The notes under the pieces were generated by a model, which was not told where the DNA came from, did not search any database, and was given only the letters and a program-made list of their open reading frames with translations. A DNA stretch of 64,000 nucleotides from 4484-232 sp964486555 (GTDB lineage: Bacteria > Thermotogota > Thermotogae > Thermotogales > Thermotogaceae): positions 8,515-72,514 of the forward strand of contig CAZANP010000001.1 of the NCBI GenBank assembly GCA_964486555.1. The letters run 5' to 3'. Of this stretch, positions 35,357 to 50,275 are shown in pieces (position 1 is the first letter of the stretch; the number at the start of each line of letters is the position of its first letter). The position numbers and the translations under genes are program-made.

Positions 35357-38300
35357 TCACTCGAGTTCTGTTTTTTCAGAAAGTATCAGTTCCTTTAACC
35401 TTTTCAGATCTTTCAAAACTTCTTCTTTCGTTTTCGCTGGTTTATCGAGTATCAGATCTTTCTCCCAATCTCTCAGTATGTAGGACCAATCCTCCTCTGA
35501 AGCTTTTTCATAGATTTTCTCAACGGTGCTCCTCATGTAGTCGAAGTCGTTGAGAACGAGCTTGTAATGCGCATCGAACCTGAGATATCTTTCGAATATG
35601 TTCAAAACGGTGTCCTGAGAAAGTTTCTTTCTCAACAAATCGAGTATTTCTCCCTTTGCTTTTTCATCCAGACCCTTCAAAACCTCCTGGTACGCTTTCA
35701 ACTTGTTTTCCAATACATTCCTCCAAGGATCGTATCTAATGCTTTTCTTTTCATTTATGAGCTCTCTCATTTCCCTAGCTGTTAGTTCCAGCCAGTTGTA
35801 TGAAGCGAATTCTTTCACCATATCGGAGAACAAAGATTTGAATTTCGAGATGTACACGTTTGAGGTCTCGTTGTTCAAGCCTCGTTCACTCAAAACACTT
35901 TTCAGATCTTTAGAAACCCTTTCCAAAGTGTATTCAAACGATTTTGAAGCCTTGTCTAACCATTCCTTTCTTTCCTTTAAGATCCTCCTCTCCGTGTTCC
36001 TATAGATGTTCAGGATCTCTTCATAGACTCTCAAAGCTTCCTGTCTCATTCCAGCTTTGTAAAAACTGAAGGAAGCCGCGTGAAGAAAATCCATTACCAT
36101 GTCCGGAACTCCCCAAACTCCTACCTTATCCATCATCTCACACGCCCATACCTCGTTTTCAGCAAGCCATTTTATGAAACGATAGTTTTCGAGGACGGTG
36201 AGAGGTTGCACATCGAAAGCTTTCTGAGCGAAGTATCTGTATATATCTTGACCTTTCACAGCAACCCTTACGTTCGGATTCTTCCAATCTCTGAACCTGT
36301 TCCAGGCACCCGGAAGATTGTGTATAGTTTGTTTTGCGTATTTTACGAACTCATCAAAGTACTCCAGGATGTTCTCTTTCAAAAGATCCTTCTCTTCTAT
36401 GAACTCATCGGGCAAGCGTGTGTAAAGTATTTTTGAAACCTTGTGAAGATCGTTGTATCTCGTTGCCAGAGCCTTGTAAGTGTTTCTCTCATTAAAGTAC
36501 AGAAGAGATGTTCTGTAGAGACTTACAGAATCGAGAAGTGCCTGTGCCGTCACCACATCAGCTATTCTCAATTTTTCTTTCAGCACATCTTCGGGGAGTT
36601 TTGACAGAAACAGGAAATCTTTCATCTTGTATCGCTCGTCGATTATCTTTTGGAAAACATCGTATTCCTGTTTTAAGAGTTTTTCCAATTTACTCTTGAA
36701 CTCTTTTTCCTCAGAATTCATAAGGTCGGAAACGATTTCTTCAATCCTGTAAGGCTGAAGAGAGAGAGAAGCCAGGTAGAAATAGGATTTCCCATAAGTG
36801 TGGTTGAGATTCAAACATTTGAGGAAGCAATCTAGAGCTTTCTTATACTCTTCAAACATCCTATCGCTCAACTCTTTTCTGGCATTCTCCACCTTTTTGA
36901 GGTTCGCCATTATCTTATTTCTTTGAGTTTCCATCTCTTTCAGCCTCAAAGCTTCTATCTCTTCATCACTTATGGTCAAACCCTTCTTTTTGAACTCTTC
37001 TGTAACTATTTTCTTGAAGTTTTCCGGTTTTAAGAAAGAGTATTGTCCTTCCATTTTTTGTAGATCTTCCAGAGATTTTCTGAAATTTCTTTCATAAGAG
37101 GAGAGCTTGCTGAGCTCATTTCTGATCTTGTTTATCAATGTATAGGAGCTGTTTCCTGTTTTGAAATAAACTTCGGATACGAAGTAGTTCCATCTCAGAT
37201 AGGTGGAAGTGAGAGTTAAAGACATGAGAACCAACCATAGGACTACCAAAAGTTTCCCCTTGATTTTTACCTCCCGAGAAAATGGTTTTCCCTCAGCGAA
37301 ATATCTTCCAACTGCTGATGAAGCGAGAAAGAGAGCCGCGAATCCATTGGGAAGAAGATGTCCAGGAAAGCTGAAGAAACTCTGCATTGCAAACACCAAG
37401 AAACCGAACGCGAGTGATAAAAAGAGCAGGGCATCATCCCTGTCTTTTATATCTTTCAAAACTCTGAAAAGGTAATACACCAGGGAAGACAAAAGGAAAA
37501 TTATCGATAGAAAACCTAAGATCCCTGTCTCCCCTAACACTTGTAGGTAATCGTTGTGGGTTCTTTTGAAGTTGTTCCAGCCGTAGATGAACCTTGGATG
37601 GTCCTTTATGATATCTCCCATGTAGCTTATGGTGAGAACCTGGTAGGTTCCTATACCGGTACCCAGTATTTTGTGATCTCTCCACTGATACACCGAAGAC
37701 AGCCATGACAGCATCCTTTCATCCCAACTCGAAACACTTGTAAAAGCCTGGACTCTTCTTGCTATACTCATCTTTCCTCCGCCTGTTAGAGGATTAGGGG
37801 TGTTGTAAAGCACTATGAACAGAGCCGTGGAGATTATAAGAATACTTGAGAAGAGGACTTTCAATCTGGAAAGTTTTTTTGCATAATCTGGATATTTCTT
37901 CTTCAGATTTTCTTCAGCTTCATCCACAAGTTTGTTCTTTCTCCTGTACACCTGGTAAAAGACGAAGAACAAGACGAAGGAAAGGAAAACGGACATGTAT
38001 TCAGATCTTGTCTGAGCTATGATGACGGTTATAAGCATTAAGAGAAACGAGATCATGGAGAAGGTTTTTATCAGAACAATTTTCATGTAGGATCTTTCTT
38101 TCCATCCAAAATCGTAGCTCAAAATGAAATAAACCGCTATGGGAAGGAGCATTCCCATGTAATCAGCAACGAAGATGGGATTCCCAACGGTTGCTTTTAT
38201 AGCAGCTCTTGAAAAGGGTGCCCCCACTCTCCCCAGAAAGATATCGTATCCTTTGTAGAAATTGAGTATCGCATCAAACGCCACGAAGGTACCTGTTCCC

Positions 38301-38683
38301 AATATCGTCAGAAGGAATCGTGTGATCGAAGCTTTCGTTTTGAAAGCGTTGGATATGTAAACAGATACAAAAAAGTTCAAAAGAATGAAGAGAGCTATGT
38401 CTATGGAGTATCTAAAATATGAGGGATTATCTCTGTAGACATTTATTGTGGAAAGGAGGGCAGAGAGAGAGAACAGGAACCATCCAACGTGTGCCATGTT
38501 GAAATATATCTTTATCTCTTTCTTTCTCAACCATTTGAAGATGAGATAGAAAAACAGAATCGATATCATGAGAGAGAGTATCGCGTATTTGGGAACGCTG
38601 AATTCGTAAGTTAGCCTTTTATGGGCAAAGAGTGCAACCACGACTACTGTTATGTGAAGTAATATTTCCTCAAATCTGCTCAT
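35357..38683 (-). CDS. O-antigen ligase/polymerase-like protein with long TPR/coiled C-terminus
   Basis: A 1108-residue protein. About twelve membrane helices occupy the first 480 residues, including the Wzy/WaaL hallmark RTHNDYLQVLGETGILGFLSII. The remaining about 600 residues are highly charged helices, with TPR-like stretches near the end (FYKAGMRQEALRVYEEILNIYRNTER). Such proteins polymerise or ligate surface glycans on lipid carriers. ATG 38683 follows GAGGAGG and is preferred to an upstream in-frame start. It lies four bases after the WecA-like gene, which would supply the lipid-linked primer. The size of the soluble half is unusual. Confidence 0.85.
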   Translation of the reverse strand: MSRFEEILLHITVVVVALFAHKRLTYEFSVPKYAILSLMISILFFYLIFKWLRKKEIKIYFNMAHVGWFLFSLSALLSTINVYRDNPSYFRYSIDIALFILLNFFVSVYISNAFKTKASITRFLLTILGTGTFVAFDAILNFYKGYDIFLGRVGAPFSRAAIKATVGNPIFVADYMGMLLPIAVYFILSYDFGWKERSYMKIVLIKTFSMISFLLMLITVIIAQTRSEYMSVFLSFVLFFVFYQVYRRKNKLVDEAEENLKKKYPDYAKKLSRLKVLFSSILIISTALFIVLYNTPNPLTGGGKMSIARRVQAFTSVSSWDERMLSWLSSVYQWRDHKILGTGIGTYQVLTISYMGDIIKDHPRFIYGWNNFKRTHNDYLQVLGETGILGFLSIIFLLSSLVYYLFRVLKDIKDRDDALLFLSLAFGFLVFAMQSFFSFPGHLLPNGFAALFLASSAVGRYFAEGKPFSREVKIKGKLLVVLWLVLMSLTLTSTYLRWNYFVSEVYFKTGNSSYTLINKIRNELSKLSSYERNFRKSLEDLQKMEGQYSFLKPENFKKIVTEEFKKKGLTISDEEIEALRLKEMETQRNKIMANLKKVENARKELSDRMFEEYKKALDCFLKCLNLNHTYGKSYFYLASLSLQPYRIEEIVSDLMNSEEKEFKSKLEKLLKQEYDVFQKIIDERYKMKDFLFLSKLPEDVLKEKLRIADVVTAQALLDSVSLYRTSLLYFNERNTYKALATRYNDLHKVSKILYTRLPDEFIEEKDLLKENILEYFDEFVKYAKQTIHNLPGAWNRFRDWKNPNVRVAVKGQDIYRYFAQKAFDVQPLTVLENYRFIKWLAENEVWACEMMDKVGVWGVPDMVMDFLHAASFSFYKAGMRQEALRVYEEILNIYRNTERRILKERKEWLDKASKSFEYTLERVSKDLKSVLSERGLNNETSNVYISKFKSLFSDMVKEFASYNWLELTAREMRELINEKKSIRYDPWRNVLENKLKAYQEVLKGLDEKAKGEILDLLRKKLSQDTVLNIFERYLRFDAHYKLVLNDFDYMRSTVEKIYEKASEEDWSYILRDWEKDLILDKPAKTKEEVLKDLKRLKELILSEKTELE

Positions 38684-38687
38684 TCCG

Positions 38688-39635
38688 CTACCTCCTCTCA
38701 TCGTAATCAAATAGGTTCAAGGTTTTTACAAGAAGAATGCTGTATGTCAAAGCCAGTACCAAAGCAACTATTAAATTCGTCAAATTACTTTTGCACAGTA
38801 TTCCTAAAAGTGGGAAAGGTAAAACAGTTATATAGGTTAAAAATGCTGTCATTCTCTTTCTTTTCAAAACGTCACCTTTTATCCTTCTGAATATCTTATC
38901 ATAGAAATGATCCCTGTCTCCTTCAAAAGGTGAATGTCCACTTTTTGTTCTTCTCAGAAAGCTCGCTCCAAGGTCGAGAGCGAAAAACCACACTATGAAA
39001 ATTGAAGGGAGGAACCTTTCAAATTGAAAGACTCTGTTGTTTGCGACGAAGTTCAACGAAAGTAACATTCCTAAAAGATAGCTTCCCGCATCTCCCATGA
39101 AAACCTTCGCTGGTGGGAAATTGTATACCAGAAATCCAAGGCATATAGCAACTGTGGTGAGCGACAGATCTTTTGAGAAGTTGTCCAGGGAAAGGAAGAA
39201 GAAGAAAAGGGAAGTTATTCCAACAGATCCTGCGCAAATTCCATCCAGCCCGTCTATCATGTTGACGGCGTTCAAAAGACCTGTGAATCCTACAACCAGA
39301 ACGAATGAGTAAAAGGGATTCTCAAAGCCAACGAATCTCCAGACTATCCCGGAGGATAGTACGACCTCTACTGATAATCTAAGAAAGGGATTCAGCTTGA
39401 AGATATCATCCAAAAGACCCAGACTGACAGCGGATGAAACAATAATGAGTGAAAAGGAATCTTTCCATAAGACAGGTAAAGCTCCAAGAAACATTCCCAA
39501 ACCGCCAAGATATGGGATAACCCGCTCGTGGATTTTGAGAACGCCATCTGGGATATCCACAAATCCCATTTTTTTGGCCACATATGCGAAGAATGGCACA
39601 GCAAATAAAGTGATCAAAAGGGACAAAAAGAACAC
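38688..39635 (-). CDS. WecA/MraY-family glycosyl-1-phosphate transferase
   Basis: A 315-residue membrane enzyme with about ten hydrophobic helices. It attaches a sugar-1-phosphate (often GlcNAc-1-P) to undecaprenyl phosphate. Catalytic motifs are clear: the DD pair in GLLDDIFKLNPFLRL, NAVNMIDGLDGICAG, and VFMGDAGSYLLGM. An arginine-rich cytoplasmic loop (SFLRRTKSGHSPFEGDRDHFYDK) is typical of the WecA subgroup rather than MraY. GTG 39635 is the start after AGGAAGGTG. It begins the lipid-linked glycan made by this operon. Confidence 0.92.
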   Translation of the reverse strand: MFFLSLLITLFAVPFFAYVAKKMGFVDIPDGVLKIHERVIPYLGGLGMFLGALPVLWKDSFSLIIVSSAVSLGLLDDIFKLNPFLRLSVEVVLSSGIVWRFVGFENPFYSFVLVVGFTGLLNAVNMIDGLDGICAGSVGITSLFFFFLSLDNFSKDLSLTTVAICLGFLVYNFPPAKVFMGDAGSYLLGMLLSLNFVANNRVFQFERFLPSIFIVWFFALDLGASFLRRTKSGHSPFEGDRDHFYDKIFRRIKGDVLKRKRMTAFLTYITVLPFPLLGILCKSNLTNLIVALVLALTYSILLVKTLNLFDYDERR

Positions 39636-39638
39636 ATT

Positions 39639-42012
<2,374 letters not shown>

Positions 42013-42052
42013 TTAATATAAATCCAAAGAAAAACTAAGAGGGGGTGTCTCC

Positions 42053-42544
42053 ATGAAACTGGAATTCGAAGTTGTCAACGTGGAGATTCCTGAAGGTACC
42101 AATGTAATCCTTGGACATTCTCATTTCATAAAGACGGTGGAGGATATATACGAAACCATAGTTACAACGAATCCCAACATGAAATTTGGTCTTGCTTTCA
42201 ACGAAGCCAGCGGTCCGTGTCTTGTAAGATACGAGGGAAACGATGAAGAACTCATCTCTAAAGCGATAGAAACTGCGAAAAAGATCGGAGCAGGACACAC
42301 CTTCGTCTTATACGTTAAAGATGGTTATCCCATAAACATTCTGAACCAGCTGAAGAATGTTCAAGAGATTTGCAGAATATATACTGCAACTGCGAATCCA
42401 TTACAGGTGATAGTGGCTACAACCGATCAAGGAAGAAGTGTGATAGGTGTCGTCGATGGTTTCTCACCCAAAGGTGTTGAAGGAGAAGAAGATAAGAAAT
42501 TCAGATGGAATTTCTTGAGGGAAGTTACAAAATACAAAAAATGA
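42053..42544 (+). CDS. Adenosine-specific kinase-like protein (DUF355/PAE0738 family)
   Basis: A 163-residue protein of a small family first defined in hyperthermophilic archaea, called 'adenosine-specific kinase' from structural studies of an archaeal member. The pattern [33 protein letters not shown] and the C-terminal DGFSPKGVE are characteristic. The reaction in vivo is not established. It is divergent from pyrG, is preceded by GGGGTG, and is followed by its own terminator, so it looks like a one-gene unit. Confidence 0.85.
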   Translation: MKLEFEVVNVEIPEGTNVILGHSHFIKTVEDIYETIVTTNPNMKFGLAFNEASGPCLVRYEGNDEELISKAIETAKKIGAGHTFVLYVKDGYPINILNQLKNVQEICRIYTATANPLQVIVATTDQGRSVIGVVDGFSPKGVEGEEDKKFRWNFLREVTKYKK

Positions 42545-42570
42545 TCCCGCTGCACGGCGGGATCGTTTTT
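42543..42570 (+). terminator. Intrinsic terminator after the adenosine-kinase-like gene
   Basis: GATCCCGC (42543-42550) pairs perfectly with GCGGGATC (42557-42564) around a six-base loop and is followed by G and five T. The hairpin begins within the stop codon of the gene. Confidence 0.9.
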
Positions 42571-42599
42571 AATGATAAAATCTCGAAAGGGTGATCAAT

Positions 42600-44249
42600 T
42601 TGGAAGAACTTAGGGTGATATCTCAGTTTCATAGAATACCAGGCAGTGAGGACTTTTCGAAGGCGATAGAGTTCGTAAAAACGTTGTTCGATGAGCTGGG
42701 AGCCTACAGTACGAAAGTCTTTGAATACGAAGCTGGCAGAAGATACGAAAATTTCGAGGTACCTCTATCTTGGGATGCCAAAGATTCTGAACTGTGGCTG
42801 CTGGAACCAGAGAAGAAACTTTTATCCTCTTTCAAAGCGTGTAGAACATCTCTTCTTGTTGGAAGTCATTCAACGGAAGGTTTTGAAGAGTACGAGCTGA
42901 AGAGCGAAGATGATGAAGATTTGAGAGGGAAAGCTGTCCTTGCAGAAGGAAACGTGCGAGACAAGTTCGAAAAATTGATCGTTGAAAAAGGTGCAAAATG
43001 CCTTTTGATCTATTACATGAGGGAAGAGAGTGAAAGGATAGGAAGAACTCCAGAGAAGTTGAAAGATACGGTGAACTACCTCAGTCTGCCCAGGAACGAA
43101 AAGAACTTGGAGTACAAACCCAGGGGATTTTCTCTGAGTTACAGTCAATACAAACTCTTGAAAGACCTTCTGAAAAAGAATGGAAGTGTCAGAGTGGGAT
43201 GTCGCATAGATGCTGAGGTTGGAAAAAATTCTATCAAGGTTTTAGAAGCAAGGTTAAAAGGAAATGGGCCGAAAATATGTTTCATCGCCCATATATGCCA
43301 TCCAAATCCTGGTTCCAACGATAACGCATCCGGTGCTTACGCTGTTTTGAAACTCGCTGAAAGATTCGCTAAGGACCCTCCAAAAGCAGATTTAACCTTT
43401 CTTCTCGTTCCAGAATTCTCAGGAAGTGTTCCCTACATATTCAACGAAGGCCCTTCTTTTGACGTGGTTGTGAACCTGGATATGGTTGGTGAGGATCAGG
43501 AAAAGACGTTTTCGAGTCTGCTTCTTGTAGAACCCCCTCCACCACTCGATCCAACTTTCACAGAGATTCTGTGGTACTACTTGGAAAAAAATGTTCCCAG
43601 TGTGAGAGGAGTTCCCATCAAAAGATTCTTCCTGGCAACGTTCAGAGCGGGATCAGATCACGTTCCTTTCGTACACGAGATGATTCCAGCTGTTCACATT
43701 GGACATTGGCCGGATAGGTTCTATCACACAAGTGATGATACACCGGATAAAGTTGATGAAGAGGAAATAGAATGGATTGTAAAGAGTGTTGAAGATGCTG
43801 TTAGATCCTATATATCACCTTCTAAAGAGATAACGGATTTTGTAAAAGAGAGGGTACTCTACAAAACCAGGTTACTTCTCAGGAAAATGGAAGGAAAGAA
43901 AGGAAGTTCAGAGGTAGGAAACGTTTTGAAGGAAGCATCAAGGAAGTGGAAAGTACCGGTTTCTTTAGAGCTTTCAGAATTCGATCTCAAGCCATCCGAA
44001 TCCGAGAGCTTGAAAGTGGATTTCAAAGGGATGCTTGGGTACGAATGGCTTTATGGAATTGAGGAAAAGGAAAGAAAAGAATTGAAAAGGCCAGTGGAAA
44101 CAGGTGAGATAATAACGTTCCTTTCAAGGATCTTGGAAAGAAAAGACTCCATAATAACGTTCGTTTCCTCGTATTACGACTTACCAGAAGAAGAGATCTT
44201 GAAAATCTTGAACGCTCTTTTGAAAGGAGGGCACGTTAAGACGGCATGA
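42600..44249 (+). CDS. DUF4910/M28-type aminopeptidase
   Basis: A 549-residue protein with an M28-like zinc peptidase core. Expected metal ligands are in order: [27 protein letters not shown] and HTSDDTPD near residue 380. A protease-associated-like insert sits at about 100-190 and a winged-helix-like segment follows the peptidase. This order fits DUF4910 aminopeptidases. TTG 42600 is chosen because AAAGGGTGA just upstream acts as ribosome site; GTG 42591 lies inside it. No signal peptide is visible, so cytoplasmic. Its stop overlaps the cysS start (ATGA). Confidence 0.85.
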   Translation: MEELRVISQFHRIPGSEDFSKAIEFVKTLFDELGAYSTKVFEYEAGRRYENFEVPLSWDAKDSELWLLEPEKKLLSSFKACRTSLLVGSHSTEGFEEYELKSEDDEDLRGKAVLAEGNVRDKFEKLIVEKGAKCLLIYYMREESERIGRTPEKLKDTVNYLSLPRNEKNLEYKPRGFSLSYSQYKLLKDLLKKNGSVRVGCRIDAEVGKNSIKVLEARLKGNGPKICFIAHICHPNPGSNDNASGAYAVLKLAERFAKDPPKADLTFLLVPEFSGSVPYIFNEGPSFDVVVNLDMVGEDQEKTFSSLLLVEPPPPLDPTFTEILWYYLEKNVPSVRGVPIKRFFLATFRAGSDHVPFVHEMIPAVHIGHWPDRFYHTSDDTPDKVDEEEIEWIVKSVEDAVRSYISPSKEITDFVKERVLYKTRLLLRKMEGKKGSSEVGNVLKEASRKWKVPVSLELSEFDLKPSESESLKVDFKGMLGYEWLYGIEEKERKELKRPVETGEIITFLSRILERKDSIITFVSSYYDLPEEEILKILNALLKGGHVKTA

Positions 44250-45637
44250 TAAGAATCTACAACACTCTGACAGGTAAAAAGGAGGATCTCGTACCACTTG
44301 AGGAGAACAAGGTTAAGATGTACGTGTGTGGTCCGACTGTTTACGGTCTTATACACGTTGGTAACGCTCGTCCAGCGATAGTTTTCGATGTTTTCAGAAG
44401 GTATCTGGAATATCGAGGTTACAGGGTGATCATGGTCCAGAATTTCACAGACATCGACGACAAGATAATCAAGAAAGCGAACGAAATGAACGTGGGATTC
44501 AAGGACGTTTCGGAAACTTTCATAAATGAATACTGGAGAGATTCTTACGCTTTGGGAATCAGACCAGCCAATTTTCACCCCAAAACCAGCGACTACATAA
44601 AGGAAATCATAGATCTCATCCACAAACTGATAGAAAAGGGATTCGCTTACGTTGCCGATGGAGACGTCTACTTCGATGTCAGGAAGTACAAAAAATACGG
44701 TGAACTTTCAAAGAGAAATATAGAAGACATGATGGCGGGAGCCAGGGTAGAAGTGAGTGAAAAGAAAAGATACCCTCTGGACTTTGCCCTTTGGAAATCC
44801 GCAAAACCCGGGGAGCCTTGGTGGGATTCTCCCTGGGGAAAGGGAAGACCGGGATGGCACATAGAATGCTCTGCGATGTCTATGTCGCTTCTAGGGGAAT
44901 CTTTTGACATACACGCAGGAGGAGAAGATCTCATATTTCCACATCATGAAAATGAAAAAGCTCAATCTGAAGCCATAACGGGGAAGACTTTCGCCAAATA
45001 CTGGATGCACAATGGCTTGGTCCGAATCTTGGGAGATAAGATGAGTAAATCGGTTGGAAACATAGTGAATGTGAGAGAGGCAGTCAGAAGGTTCGGAAGG
45101 GATTCGTTGAGATATTTCTTTCTCTCGAAACACTACAGAAGCCCTGTGGAATTCTCTGAGGAATCTTTGAAGGAGAGCTACAGATCTGTAAAAAGAGTCT
45201 GGGAGTCCATCGAAAGGTTCGAAAGGCGTTTCGAGGAGGTACCGATACCGAGGAGAGATCCCTGGCAGGAATCTTTCGTGGAGAGATTCGTGGAAATGAT
45301 GGATGAGGATTTCAACACCCCTGGTGCGATAGCGTTGATCTTCGATCTCATAAGAGAGATGAACAAAGCTATGGATGATGGAGATGAAGAGAAAGCTCTG
45401 AAAGCGTATCATCTTGTAAGGAGAGAATTCGGCCCCATCCTTGGCCTCTTCGATCTTGAAAGAGAAAGAAAGGTTGAAGAGAAGACGGAAGAGATACTGA
45501 CGATCCTTTTGAACGTTAGAAGAACTCTCAGAAAAGAAAAGAGATTCGATCTATCCGATGGAATCAGAGAAGAACTTGAAAGGATAGGCGTAAAAGTCAA
45601 GGATACACCCGATGGATTCGAATACACTCTGGAGTGA
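44246..45637 (+). CDS. cysS: Cysteine--tRNA ligase
   Basis: A 463-residue class I tRNA synthetase charging tRNA-Cys. The zinc and ATP-binding start is [19 protein letters not shown], where HVGN replaces the classical HIGH. The second signature is KMSKSVGNI. Zinc ligands include the Cys of VCGPT and the CSAMS region with HHENE. The C-terminal helical domain is of normal length. It overlaps the peptidase gene by four bases and is followed 12 bases later by glyA. Confidence 0.97.
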   Translation: MIRIYNTLTGKKEDLVPLEENKVKMYVCGPTVYGLIHVGNARPAIVFDVFRRYLEYRGYRVIMVQNFTDIDDKIIKKANEMNVGFKDVSETFINEYWRDSYALGIRPANFHPKTSDYIKEIIDLIHKLIEKGFAYVADGDVYFDVRKYKKYGELSKRNIEDMMAGARVEVSEKKRYPLDFALWKSAKPGEPWWDSPWGKGRPGWHIECSAMSMSLLGESFDIHAGGEDLIFPHHENEKAQSEAITGKTFAKYWMHNGLVRILGDKMSKSVGNIVNVREAVRRFGRDSLRYFFLSKHYRSPVEFSEESLKESYRSVKRVWESIERFERRFEEVPIPRRDPWQESFVERFVEMMDEDFNTPGAIALIFDLIREMNKAMDDGDEEKALKAYHLVRREFGPILGLFDLERERKVEEKTEEILTILLNVRRTLRKEKRFDLSDGIREELERIGVKVKDTPDGFEYTLE

Positions 45638-45649
45638 GGAGGGTGTCCC

Positions 45650-47559
<1,910 letters not shown>

Positions 47560-47569
47560 AGGTGATTTT

Positions 47570-49696
47570 ATGAACATAAGGGAGAAGCTCCTGGAGCTTT
47601 TCGAATCAGAAAACTACAAGCCTATGGTTTTAAAAGAGATATACAAGAAACTGAAGGCAAGAACGAGGGAGAAGAGGAAGAAAGTTAGAGAGATCCTTAA
47701 GGAGTTTCAAAGAGAAGGAAAGGTTTTGAGAGATGGTAGGGGAAGGTACAGAAGAGTCGGCGACGATATCTATATAGGGACCATAGAATTCACGAAATCT
47801 GGAATAATGGCCTTCGTCGTGACACCGGATTTCCTGGAAATAGCAGTTCCCGTTGAGGATACAAGGTACGCTCTTCATAGGGATAGAGTCGTTGTGGAAG
47901 TTACAGGAACATGGCATGGACTACCGAAAGGGCGAGTTTTGAAAGTTCTTGAGAGAGGAACCAAGAAGATCGTTGGGGTTTTCGAGCACAAAGGAGCGTT
48001 TGGATTCATAATACCTGATGATCCAAAATTCATCTACGATTTTTACGTAGCGCCTGAAAACTTTGGAGGAGCCAAACCTGGATACAAGGTGATAGCAGAG
48101 ATCTTGAAGTATCCTTCTCCTGGAAGAAACCCGGAAGCAAGAATAGTGGAAGTTCTTGGGGAGCTTGAAGATCCTTCGATAGATTTACCGAGTGTGATCG
48201 TGAAACACGATCTACCGTGGCCCAACGAGTTTCCAGAAGAGGTGATAGCTGAAGCCAACAGGATACCACTCGAAATCAGAGAAGAAGATCTAACAGGACG
48301 GAAGGATTACAGAGATGAAGTCGTGGTAACGATAGATGGAGAGGATGCGAAAGATTTTGACGATGCTGTATCCATTGAGCTTTTGAAAAATGGGAACTTT
48401 TTACTAACGGTTCACATAGCGGACGTATCACATTATGTCAGAGAAAAAAGTGCTTTGGACAGTGAAGCTTACAAGAGAGGAACGAGCGTTTATCTCATAG
48501 ATACCGTTATTCCCATGCTTCCCTTCAGGCTTTCGAACGGAATATGCAGTCTTGTGGAAGGAGAAGATAGATTGACGGTATCTGTTGAAATGGAGATAGA
48601 TAGGGAAGGTAATTTGAAAGATTTCGATATAAACCTTGGGGTCATAAGAAACAAAAAGCGTCTAACGTATGAGAGAGTAAACGAGATGTTCGATGGGAAA
48701 GAGGAAGCTCTAAAGGAGCTAAAAGACTTGAAACCACACCTTGAGCTGATGAGAGAGCTCGCTTCGATTCTTAGAGAAGCAAGAAAAAGAAGGGGAGCGA
48801 TAATAGACATAGAAAGCGATGAGGTAAAAGTTTTGTTCGATGAGAATGGTAGAGTTAGGGACATAGTTCCCAGGAAAAGGGGAATTTCAGAACGGATAAT
48901 TGAGGAGTTCATGATAAGAGCGAACGAAACCGTTGCTGAACTGTTCGACAATGCGGGACTTCCCTTCGTGTACCGTGTCCATGAAGAACCAGATCCCGAC
49001 ATAATATTCCAATTGAAGAATTATTTATCCGCTATGGGAATAAAAGCTAAAATCCCGAAGAACATACACCCAGGCGTTCTACAAAAACTCCTTGAAAAGG
49101 TGAAGGATCATCCTTTGAGAAGCAGTGTTGAAAGGCTTCTTGTGAGATCCATGAAAAGGGCGATGTACTCTGCTGAAAACATAGGACATTTCGGCCTGGC
49201 ATCTTACGCATACACCCATTTCACGTCTCCCATAAGAAGGTACCCAGATCTTGTGGTTCACAGACTCCTGAAACTCTACCTTTCACAAGGAGGTGTCTTC
49301 ACACCCGATCAGATAGAGTTCTACACCGATGTCTTGCCGAAAATAGCGAAGTATTCCAGCAAAAGAGAAAGGATCGCAGACGAAGCCGAATGGGACCTCG
49401 TGGCTATGAAGAAAGTTGAATACATTTCCAGACACATTGGGGAAGTTTTCGATGTGATAGTAACGGGAGTCACAAAATTCGGCCTTTTCGTGGAGATTCC
49501 AGAAAAGTTCATATCCGGGTTGGTACACGTATCGACTTTGGATGACTATTACTATTACGACGAATCGTCGAACGTTCTCATAGGAAAGAGAAAGGGAAGG
49601 GTTTTTAGACTAGGAGATAAACTAAAAGCAAAGGTTGTGAGAGCGGATAAAGTGAGAGGAGAGATCGATTTTGAGCTCGTGGAGGAAGAGGAATGA
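47570..49696 (+). CDS. rnr: Ribonuclease R
   Basis: A 708-residue 3'-5' exoribonuclease of the RNB family that degrades structured RNA. Order of domains: N-terminal winged helix (about 1-60), cold-shock-like OB folds (about 65-215), RNB catalytic domain (TIDGEDAKDFDDAVSIE with the metal-binding aspartates, FTSPIRRYPDLVVHRLL), and a C-terminal S1 domain (VIVTGVTKFGLFVEIPEKFISGLVHV). ATG 47570 follows GAGGTGATTTT and gives normal length, whereas the frame also extends into upp. Its stop overlaps the THEP1-like gene. Confidence 0.95.
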   Translation: MNIREKLLELFESENYKPMVLKEIYKKLKARTREKRKKVREILKEFQREGKVLRDGRGRYRRVGDDIYIGTIEFTKSGIMAFVVTPDFLEIAVPVEDTRYALHRDRVVVEVTGTWHGLPKGRVLKVLERGTKKIVGVFEHKGAFGFIIPDDPKFIYDFYVAPENFGGAKPGYKVIAEILKYPSPGRNPEARIVEVLGELEDPSIDLPSVIVKHDLPWPNEFPEEVIAEANRIPLEIREEDLTGRKDYRDEVVVTIDGEDAKDFDDAVSIELLKNGNFLLTVHIADVSHYVREKSALDSEAYKRGTSVYLIDTVIPMLPFRLSNGICSLVEGEDRLTVSVEMEIDREGNLKDFDINLGVIRNKKRLTYERVNEMFDGKEEALKELKDLKPHLELMRELASILREARKRRGAIIDIESDEVKVLFDENGRVRDIVPRKRGISERIIEEFMIRANETVAELFDNAGLPFVYRVHEEPDPDIIFQLKNYLSAMGIKAKIPKNIHPGVLQKLLEKVKDHPLRSSVERLLVRSMKRAMYSAENIGHFGLASYAYTHFTSPIRRYPDLVVHRLLKLYLSQGGVFTPDQIEFYTDVLPKIAKYSSKRERIADEAEWDLVAMKKVEYISRHIGEVFDVIVTGVTKFGLFVEIPEKFISGLVHVSTLDDYYYYDESSNVLIGKRKGRVFRLGDKLKAKVVRADKVRGEIDFELVEEEE

Positions 49697-50208
49697 TAGT
49701 CGTTCTGAGGGGAAAGCCAGGTGTTGGAAAAACAACGCTTGTCTCCAAAGTGATGAAGGAATTCGAAGCTGTGGGATTTTACACGAAAGAAGTGAGAGAT
49801 TATCAAGGTAAAAGAATTGGCTTTGATATAGTTCTTCATAATGGACGAACTTTCGTATTGGCAAGGAAATCTGAAGGAAAACCAAGGGTTGGGAAATACA
49901 GGGTATTCGTTGAAGAGCTGGAAAAAGCGCTGGAAATGTTAGGGAATGTCGAAGGGAAAATTCTTTTCGTCGATGAGATAGGGAAGATGGAGAGTTTATC
50001 CTTAAAATTTCAGAGATGGTTATTCGAGTCGGCAGAAAAGGCAACTTTCCTTCTGGCGACAGGACCCCACGTTGATATTCCTCTTCTCAGAAAATTCATG
50101 ATTGAGTTCAATCCCGTGATCTACAGTGTGAGTGAAAGAAACAGAAATGAGCTGGTAGGAACTCTCAAAAATTTGATAAGGGAGACTTTAGAAAAATCCT
50201 CCTTCTGA
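49693..50208 (+). CDS. THEP1-type nucleoside-triphosphatase
   Basis: A 171-residue P-loop NTPase of the THEP1 family, found in thermophiles and vertebrates. Walker A is GKPGVGKTT and Walker B is ILFVDEIGKME; VGFYTKEVRDYQGKRIGFD is a family signature. Members hydrolyse all NTPs slowly; the biological role is not known. ATG 49693 overlaps the rnr stop by four bases, so it may act with RNA turnover. Confidence 0.92.
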   Translation: MIVVLRGKPGVGKTTLVSKVMKEFEAVGFYTKEVRDYQGKRIGFDIVLHNGRTFVLARKSEGKPRVGKYRVFVEELEKALEMLGNVEGKILFVDEIGKMESLSLKFQRWLFESAEKATFLLATGPHVDIPLLRKFMIEFNPVIYSVSERNRNELVGTLKNLIRETLEKSSF

Positions 50209-50275
50209 TTTTTCTCTTTAGGGAATTTGGGAATAAAATAGGATTTGGCAGCAGATACAAAAAGGAGGTAATGCT

